Of a stretch of DNA of 10,695 bases, positions 7,241-10,695 are shown one piece after another. Each line of letters opens with the position of its first letter. The stretch's first letter is position 1. Source of the stretch: JAFGED01 sp964551295 (GTDB lineage Bacteria; Chloroflexota; Anaerolineae; B4-G1); the NCBI GenBank assembly GCA_964551295.1, contig CAZKDJ010000144.1:1-10695 (forward strand), written 5' to 3'. The notes under the pieces are model-generated. The model did not search any database. It had not been told where the DNA came from and was given only the letters and a program-made list of their open reading frames with translations. The position numbers and the translations under genes were made by a program.

Positions 7241-7459
7241 ATGCTGCGAGCTGAGATTCGGGTCAAGGGGCGGATCGACGTCCAGTGATCGGATTGGTTC
7301 GCCGGCTTTACCATCACACAGACCGACCGGGGCGAGACGAACCTGATGGGAGGTGTCACCGGCCAAGCGGCTCTGTACGGGCTGATCGAAGCTCAGGGAC
7401 TTGATTGCCTTTGGTGTCTGTGGGAAGCACAGAGGTCGGGGCGCTATAGGGTTCTCTGA
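7241..7459 (+). pseudogene. Degraded small hypothetical protein gene with internal stop and frameshift
   Basis: ATG 7241 has a good AAGGAG (7228-7233) 7 bases upstream and opens MLRAEIRVKGRIDVQ. A TGA stop follows at 7286-7288, and the frame continues as SDWFAGFTITQTDRGETNLMGGVTGQ and AALYGLIEA. This matches a family of short proteins I recall from Chloroflexota and others, with the pattern KGxxDxxWSDWFxGLTI, then GET and DQAALxGLLxKxRDLGxPLxSV. The TGA sits where that family has Trp. After GLIEA the expected tail RDL is found in another frame (RDLIAFGV), which indicates an additional indel near 7390-7400. Two independent lesions make this a pseudogene. It could have been the last gene of the upstream cluster or a separate gene. 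Family recognition is from memory and should be checked by search. Confidence 0.65.
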
Positions 7460-7465
7460 TATTAA

Positions 7466-7497
7466 AGAAAAAGCCCCGCCGGTGCGGGGCTTTTTCT
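7466..7497. terminator. Bidirectional rho-independent terminator
   Basis: GCCCCGC (7473-7479), loop CGGT and GCGGGGC (7484-7490) form a strong hairpin. It is flanked by five A on one side and five T on the other, so the pairing extends to 14-base arms (7466-7479 and 7484-7497). It can stop plus-strand transcripts from the redox cluster and pseudogene, and minus-strand transcripts of the convergent lipoprotein gene, which ends 20 bases away. Confidence 0.92.
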
Positions 7498-7517
7498 CGT
7501 GAGGAAGGGCATGTCGC

Positions 7518-8027
7518 CTAGACGTCTTCGTAGCGGATGCCGACGTTCGTACTGCCGTCTAGCGGTATCGCCTGCACGACGATGGACTCGCCGCCTGCGG
7601 GATCGTCAAACACCAGATTGACGACATCCTCGTTGATCACCGTGGTGACCTCGCGCTCGGTGTAGCCCATGTCGGGGATCTCCTGAAGGTAGAAATCGGC
7701 TACCTCTTCCAGGCTGAGGTCGGTCTGGAAGTTGACCACTTCGCCCATCTCGGTCACGTTCCGCGCGTCTTCAGGCAGCGGGAACTCGACGTCGATCTCT
7801 GCCGGTGCTTCCGTGGGCTCAACCGCAGGTTCCTCGGTGGGCTCTACGTCAGGGGCCTGTGTCGGTTCGTCCGCCGGAACGTCGGCGGGTGCTTCCGTCG
7901 CCGCTACTTTGGTGGGCTCGACGTCAACCGGAGCCTCCGTTGGTTCGCTGCCTTTGCCACAGGCCAGCGAGGCGGCGACGAGCAGGGCGATGCATAGGAA
8001 TGGAATAACGTACTTTTTCTTGGACAT
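7518..8027 (-). CDS. Lipoprotein with Pro/Thr/Glu/Ala linker and a small conserved C-terminal domain
   Basis: This 169-residue protein begins MSKKKYVIPFLCIALLVAASLAC, a lipoprotein signal with lipobox SLAC and lipidated Cys23. Residues 24-77 are a low-complexity linker rich in EPTEAP-like units, likely an extended spacer. A folded domain of about 90 residues follows (FPLPEDARNVTEMG, VNFQTDLSLEEVADFYLQEIPDMGYTE, then beta strands to GIRYEDV). The pattern 'PLPxDA..., NFQT, SLEEVxxFY' resembles a domain of unknown function that I recall in other Chloroflexota-type lipoproteins. Function is unknown; attachment to the outer face of the cytoplasmic membrane is inferred. The start is supported by GAGGAGG 5 bases upstream of the ATG. 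The gene is probably transcribed alone, between a terminator-like hairpin upstream (8095-8123) and the shared terminator at 7466-7497. Confidence 0.85.
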   Translation of the reverse strand: MSKKKYVIPFLCIALLVAASLACGKGSEPTEAPVDVEPTKVAATEAPADVPADEPTQAPDVEPTEEPAVEPTEAPAEIDVEFPLPEDARNVTEMGEVVNFQTDLSLEEVADFYLQEIPDMGYTEREVTTVINEDVVNLVFDDPAGGESIVVQAIPLDGSTNVGIRYEDV

Positions 8028-8061
8028 TGTTTCCTCCTCAGAAGTGTGGAATTCAGCTCCT

Positions 8062-8067
8062 AGTATA
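8062..8067 (-). promoter_or_regulatory. Probable -10 box of the lipoprotein promoter
   Basis: On the minus strand TATACT lies about 35 bases before the lipoprotein ATG, giving a start near 8055 and a leader of about 28 bases. No good -35 box is present at 16-18 bases (TTACGC would need a 19-base spacer), so the promoter is only partly supported. Confidence 0.45.
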
Positions 8068-8094
8068 GCCGAGGATCGTGACGAGAGCGTAACG

Positions 8095-8123
8095 AAAAAT
8101 CCCCCGAGATCGATCTCGGATTG
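8095..8123 (-). terminator. Terminator-like hairpin behind the flavoprotein gene
   Basis: The perfect 16-base palindrome CCGAGATCGATCTCGG (8104-8119) gives a 6-bp stem with a TCGA loop. On the minus strand it is followed by GGG and ATTTTT, resembling a rho-independent terminator 11 bases past the stop of the reductase gene. It could alternatively be an operator for the lipoprotein promoter just downstream. Confidence 0.55.
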
Positions 8124-8129
8124 GGGTTC

Positions 8130-8796
8130 TCAGGCTCGTGAGGATCGCTTTTTCTCGCGCCAGATGCGAAGCACGCCCGCGAACTGGTCGGGGTGCCGCA
8201 TGACCACAAAGCGCTTGAGAAGCGCGCGCAGAAAATCGAACCACGCGCGTTGGAGGTCGAATGCTTTGGGGTGTTGGATATCCTGCACCAACCGTCGCCC
8301 CAGCGCCCTGGCCCGGCGTGGCAGGCGCGGCGAGGGGGCCTTGGAAAGCGGTTGGTAGCCCTTGGTCAAGGACGCGGTCTTGGCTCCGATGGTACCGGAG
8401 CATCGCCCAAACATCACGGCTGCTCTGACCGAGCGCTGCCGGGCAAAGGTGTCCGTGTACAGGCATAGGAGCGCCAGGCGCTCCATAAGCGTCTTTAGCT
8501 GCGCCGTGGGTTGATCTTCGTAGACGGGCGATCCCACGACAATGCCATCGGCGGCCAGCAGCCGGTCGCGGATGGCGGGGACGTCGTCCTCGATGGGACA
8601 GAAGCCTTCGCGCAGGCAGGTGAAGCACCCCCGGCAGTAGCGGATATCGTGATCGGCTACGTGGATCCATTCAATCTCTGCGCCGGCTTCGGCGCAGCCC
8701 TCCAAAACCCGCTGCATGAGTGTTGCCGTGTTGCCGTTTTTGTGCGGGCTGCCGTTCAGCCCGATGACGCGAATGGGGGGAATTTTCTGGTATCAC
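8130..8796 (-). CDS. Iron-sulfur flavoprotein-like NADPH-dependent FMN reductase (probable frameshift near start)
   Basis: The reading contains the flavodoxin-fold phosphate loop LNGSPHKNGNTATLM, then YCRGCFTCLREGFCPIEDD, IRDRLLAADGIVVGSPVYEDQPTAQLKTLMER and a C-terminal helical region ending at TGA 8130-8132. The compact cysteine pattern CX2CX2CX5C resembles the cluster motif of archaeal iron-sulfur flavoproteins (Isf), so it may carry FMN and a 4Fe-4S cluster and transfer electrons in the cytoplasm. The first in-frame ATG (8717) lies after the FMN loop and cannot be the true start. GTG 8796, with AAGGAG 4 bases upstream, is a good start, but it reads into the correct frame (IRVIGLNGSP) only if one base is removed from the six-C run of the coding strand (8775-8780). 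The sequence therefore shows a homopolymer frameshift, or less likely a rare ATT start. The gene follows the TetR gene by 66 bases on the same strand and is probably co-transcribed. Confidence 0.75.
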
Positions 8797-8862
8797 GAAT
8801 CTCCTTACGTGCAGTTTTGTAGCGCGGTTTTGCTAAACGCAAGCTGGGTAGGCAAATCCGGC

Positions 8863-9468
8863 CTACTTCGCTCCGAGCAGTCGCAGCACGGTGGCCTGGA
8901 TCGTCTCTGGCGGAAGCGTTTGCCAATCATCGCCGTAGGTGAGCAGCATGCCGTTGAATAACGAGAAGAAGAACATCGCCAGCACATTGGGGTCGAGATC
9001 AATCACCGTTCCCTCCATTTGCCCCTGGGCAATGATGGACGTCAAGAGTTCGTGGTAGCGCGCGCCGATCTTGGACATGTCGAAGCCGAGTTCTTGGAAC
9101 CTCCGCTCGTCTCCGTGCCCCAACAGCGACAGCAGAATGGCAAAGAACTGATTGTGTTCTTGGCAAAGGGCTAGATACTGCTCTATCAGGTACCCTAGCT
9201 TTTCTCGGGCCGTGCCGGGGTGGGGGGCTGCCTCTTGCAGCGTCCGCTCCTGCGTCTCGAACCCGTCGGCCAGGACAGCTTGCAGAATCGCCTCTTTGCC
9301 GTCATAGTACCAGTACACGTTACCGGTGCTCATCCCCGCCTCGCGGGCGATGTCGGTCACCTTGCAGCTAAAGTAGCCCTGCGTGGCGAACAGCCGCCGT
9401 GCCGCGGCAATGATCTGTCCCTGGCTCTGAGCGCGCATCTGCTGGTTTAGCGCTTTGCTTCTGGGCAT
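8863..9468 (-). CDS. TetR/AcrR-family transcriptional regulator
   Basis: This 201-residue cytoplasmic regulator has the classic TetR N-terminal domain at about residues 15-65: IIAAARRLFATQGYFSCKVTDIAREAGMSTGNVYWYY followed by GKEAILQAVL. The helix-turn-helix recognition part is AGMSTGNVYWYYDGKE. The remaining helical domain (LGYLIEQYLALCQEHNQFFAILLSLLGHG and FFFSLFNGMLLTYGDDW) would bind an unknown small molecule and form the dimer. The ATG at 9468 is preceded by AGAGGA. The perfect palindrome 9481-9498 lies over its own transcription start, so autorepression is likely. Neighbours are a flavoprotein reductase downstream and a divergent MacB/Lol-type ABC system; TetR proteins often control such export systems. 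Identification is firm, targets are inferred. Confidence 0.95.
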   Translation of the reverse strand: MPRSKALNQQMRAQSQGQIIAAARRLFATQGYFSCKVTDIAREAGMSTGNVYWYYDGKEAILQAVLADGFETQERTLQEAAPHPGTAREKLGYLIEQYLALCQEHNQFFAILLSLLGHGDERRFQELGFDMSKIGARYHELLTSIIAQGQMEGTVIDLDPNVLAMFFFSLFNGMLLTYGDDWQTLPPETIQATVLRLLGAK

Positions 9469-9480
9469 GTGTCCTCTTTG

Positions 9481-9498
9481 ACTGAATAATTATTCAGT
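9481..9498. promoter_or_regulatory. TetR-type operator, perfect 18-bp palindrome
   Basis: ACTGAATAATTATTCAGT is its own reverse complement over all 18 bases, a typical size for a TetR dimer site. It lies 12 bases before the TetR start codon and covers the predicted transcription start (near 9495), so bound protein would block initiation. I see no second copy elsewhere in the 9499-9820 region. Confidence 0.85.
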
Positions 9499-9501
9499 GA
9501 T

Positions 9502-9530
9502 ATTGTATCGTTAACTGAACCACTTGTCAA
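9502..9530 (-). promoter_or_regulatory. Consensus sigma-70 promoter of the TetR gene
   Basis: On the minus strand TTGACA (9525-9530) is followed after 17 bases by TACAAT (9502-9507). This is a perfect -35 with a 5/6 -10 and ideal spacing. Initiation would fall inside the operator palindrome. Confidence 0.88.
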
Positions 9531-9549
9531 TGAAAAGGGATCGGTTGGC

Positions 9550-9578
9550 TTGCAAAGACAGGCAAATTGAGTTATAGT
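9550..9578 (+). promoter_or_regulatory. Candidate sigma-70 promoter of the ABC transporter operon
   Basis: TTGCAA (9550-9555), a 17-base spacer and TATAGT (9573-9578) would start transcription near 9585, giving a leader of about 235 bases before the ATPase start at 9821. It lies 52 bases from the TetR operator, so control by that site would need longer-range effects. Confidence 0.55.
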
Positions 9579-9820
9579 TGCCCCGTTTTGCAGTTCCCGG
9601 CGTGCGAATAAAAGCAGAGATATTGGCGTTGGATGAATGGCGGCCAAAAACTTGGTGCAACCTGCCGACTTTTTTTTTCGTAATGAGAATGGATTTACGC
9701 TTTGGAACATCTCCCGTCTTTGATAGCCGGTTATTAGCTGGCGGCTAGGTAGCCTGGGGCGGAATGTGATATGGTATGCTAAAGAATGTGACGCTCGGAA
9801 AACGTAGGATGGAGGGTGTA
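9579..9820 (+). other. Long upstream region of the ABC operon without a convincing gene
   Basis: These 242 bases hold no credible gene. They contain a run of nine T (9670-9678), small inverted repeats (GGCTA 9743-9747 with TAGCC 9750-9754; AGCCG 9725-9729 with CGGCT 9742-9746, mutually exclusive), and an extended -10 candidate TGGTATGCT (9772-9780) without a good -35. If transcription begins near 9585 this is a long leader; if the 9772-9780 element is the real promoter, the leader is short. The base composition is more AT-rich than the neighbouring genes. Confidence 0.4.
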
Positions 9821-10534
9821 ATGGATCAAACGTTAATCGACCTGCGGGACGTGATCAAGACCTACGAGACCGGCGCGGGGGGGGTGACCGTGCTCAAGGA
9901 CATCGACCTGCGCGTGAACGAGGGCGAGTTCGTCGGCGTGGTGGGGCCCTCTGGCTCCGGCAAGTCGACGCTGCTCAACATGATCACCGGCATCGACCGG
10001 CCCACCAGCGGCGAGGTGTTCGTCGCCGGCAAGGCCGTGCACAAGATGAGCGAGAACCAACTGGCCCGCTGGCGCGGCAAGAACGTCGGCGTCATCTTCC
10101 AGTTCTTCCAGTTGCTGCCCACGCTGACTATCCTGGAGAACGTCATGCTGCCGATGGATTTCTGCAACGTCTACAAGCGGCGCCAGCGGAAGAAGGTGGC
10201 GATGGACCTCCTGGAACAGGTGGGCATCCCCGAGCAGGCGCACAAGCTGCCCAACGCCCTCAGCGGCGGGCAGCAGCAGCGGGCGGCCATCGCCCGGGCG
10301 CTGGCCAACGACCCACCCGTGGTCGTGGCCGATGAGCCGACGGGCAACCTGGACACGCAGACCGCGGCCGAGATGTTCGCCCTGTTCGATCGTTTGGTGG
10401 ATGAGGGCAAGACGTTGCTGGTGGTCACTCACGACCGGGATCTGAGTGAGCAGATGCGGCGCGTGATCCATCTGCTGGATGGACGCATCGACCGCGATCA
10501 CAACAACGGGCAGCACCGGGCACGTTTGGTATAG
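9821..10534 (+). CDS. ABC transporter ATP-binding protein, MacB/LolD type
   Basis: This 237-residue ATPase has all expected motifs: Walker A GPSGSGKST (42-50), the Q-loop region IFQFFQLLPTLTILENV, signature LSGGQQQR (147-154), Walker B VVVADEPTGNLD with D171 and catalytic E172, and switch H204 in VVTHDRD. The FFQLLPTLT and ADEPTGNLD forms are typical of the LolD/MacB/FtsE-like subgroup, which works with FtsX-fold permeases to drive lipoprotein, peptide or drug export from the membrane rather than conventional substrate uptake. ATG 9821 is chosen because GGAGGG (9811-9816) sits just before it and the family normally starts about here; in-frame ATGs at 9776 and 9809 would add 15 or 4 unconserved residues. 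The permease follows after 4 bases, which makes an operon certain in practice. Substrate is unknown. Confidence 0.95.
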   Translation: MDQTLIDLRDVIKTYETGAGGVTVLKDIDLRVNEGEFVGVVGPSGSGKSTLLNMITGIDRPTSGEVFVAGKAVHKMSENQLARWRGKNVGVIFQFFQLLPTLTILENVMLPMDFCNVYKRRQRKKVAMDLLEQVGIPEQAHKLPNALSGGQQQRAAIARALANDPPVVVADEPTGNLDTQTAAEMFALFDRLVDEGKTLLVVTHDRDLSEQMRRVIHLLDGRIDRDHNNGQHRARLV

Positions 10535-10538
10535 TCCG

Positions 10539-10695
10539 ATGAGCATAGCGTGGCTCAAGGTCTGGCGTGATCTGTGGCACAACAAGTTCCGCACGGTGCT
10601 GGTGGTGCTCTCCACTGCCGTGGGGGTGTTTGCGCTGGGGCTGGTCTTTGGCATGTCGGGTGTGATGCGCGCGCGCATGACGGAGAGCCACCAGG
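10539..10695 (+). CDS. ABC transporter permease of the FtsX/MacB type, N-terminal fragment
   Basis: ATG 10539 begins MSIAWLKVWRDLWHNKFRTVLVVLS and continues TAVGVFALGLVFGMSGVMRARMTES to the window edge, 52 codons. The pattern 'W(K)xxRDLWxNKxRTxLxxLSxxxGVFxxG' is the standard start of MacB/FtsX-family permeases: a short amphipathic helix with an Arg-Thr, then the first membrane helix (about 19-41). A large extracytoplasmic domain and three more helices should follow outside the window. It lies 4 bases after the ATPase stop and has no strong ribosome site of its own, suggesting coupled translation. Confidence 0.9.
   Translation, partial: MSIAWLKVWRDLWHNKFRTVLVVLSTAVGVFALGLVFGMSGVMRARMTESHQ

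Noticed and set aside
7286..7288. TGA read as selenocysteine or tryptophan (recoding or an alternative code)
   Set aside because: The family position is Trp, not Cys; other genes here end in TGA and use TGG normally, and the same gene carries a further frameshift.
8053..8670. Minus-strand 205-codon frame overlapping the flavoprotein
   Set aside because: The protein is low-complexity Arg/Pro/Gly and is a frame shadow; the neighbouring frame carries the flavodoxin motifs.
8511..8961. Plus-strand open frames over the flavoprotein/TetR junction
   Set aside because: They are shadows of minus-strand genes and have no recognisable motifs or ribosome sites.
9633..9683. 16-codon leader peptide starting at ATG 9633
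   Set aside because: It has a weak ribosome site, no regulatory codon run, and no convincing attenuator hairpin before the T9 tract.
9833..10678. Minus-strand open frame of 281 codons over the ABC genes
   Set aside because: It is a shadow of the ATPase and permease, both of which show full motif sets on the plus strand.

Overview
The window (10,695 bases, GC-rich, roughly 58-60% by eye) reads as ordinary bacterial chromosome. The gene content suggests a Chloroflexota bacterium, probably of the Anaerolineae type: lipoproteins with Pro-Thr-Glu-Ala linkers, large surface VWA proteins, a cytidylate-kinase-like protein, and a degraded copy of a small protein family I recall from that group. This taxonomy is an inference from style, not proof. 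Vegetative promoters here match the sigma-70 consensus closely, so several starts can be fixed from them.

Layout. (1) 1-962, minus: N-terminal 320 codons of an M32 zinc carboxypeptidase, cut by the window edge. (2) 963-1140: back-to-back divergent promoters. (3) 1141-1773, plus: cytidylate-kinase-like protein. (4) 1852-4629, plus: secreted and anchored VWA protein with Ig-like repeats, one C-terminal membrane helix and a cytoplasmic FHA-like domain. It has its own promoter, whose -35 box lies over the kinase stop codon, and a terminator behind it. (5) 4751-4831: an extreme poly-G/poly-C palindrome. (6) 4872-7182, plus: a compact three-gene membrane redox cluster, made of a CcdA/TauE-SafE-like polytopic protein (frameshifted in this sequence), a NapH-like multi-cluster Fe-S membrane protein joined to it by an ATGA overlap, and a small membrane-anchored exported protein with a calcium-loop-like motif. 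(7) 7241-7459: a small pseudogene with a premature stop and a frameshift, then a bidirectional terminator. (8) 7518-8027, minus: a lipoprotein. (9) 8130-8796, minus: an iron-sulfur flavoprotein-like reductase, apparently frameshifted near its start. (10) 8863-9468, minus: a TetR regulator whose transcription start falls inside a perfect 18-bp palindrome. (11) 9821-10695, plus: the ATPase and the beginning of the permease of a MacB/LolCDE-type ABC system.

How they work together. The clearest functional unit is 4872-7182. It could carry electrons across the membrane between Fe-S clusters and a thiol or exported partner; substrate and partner are unknown. The TetR gene is probably autoregulated. 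It may also control the reductase downstream of it and the divergent ABC system, though no second operator copy is visible next to the ABC promoter candidates.

Three suspicious spots fall in G/C-rich runs: the frameshift near 5003-5021, the frameshift at the six-G run 8775-8780, and the palindrome. Base-calling or assembly error should be excluded before any of them is given a biological meaning.
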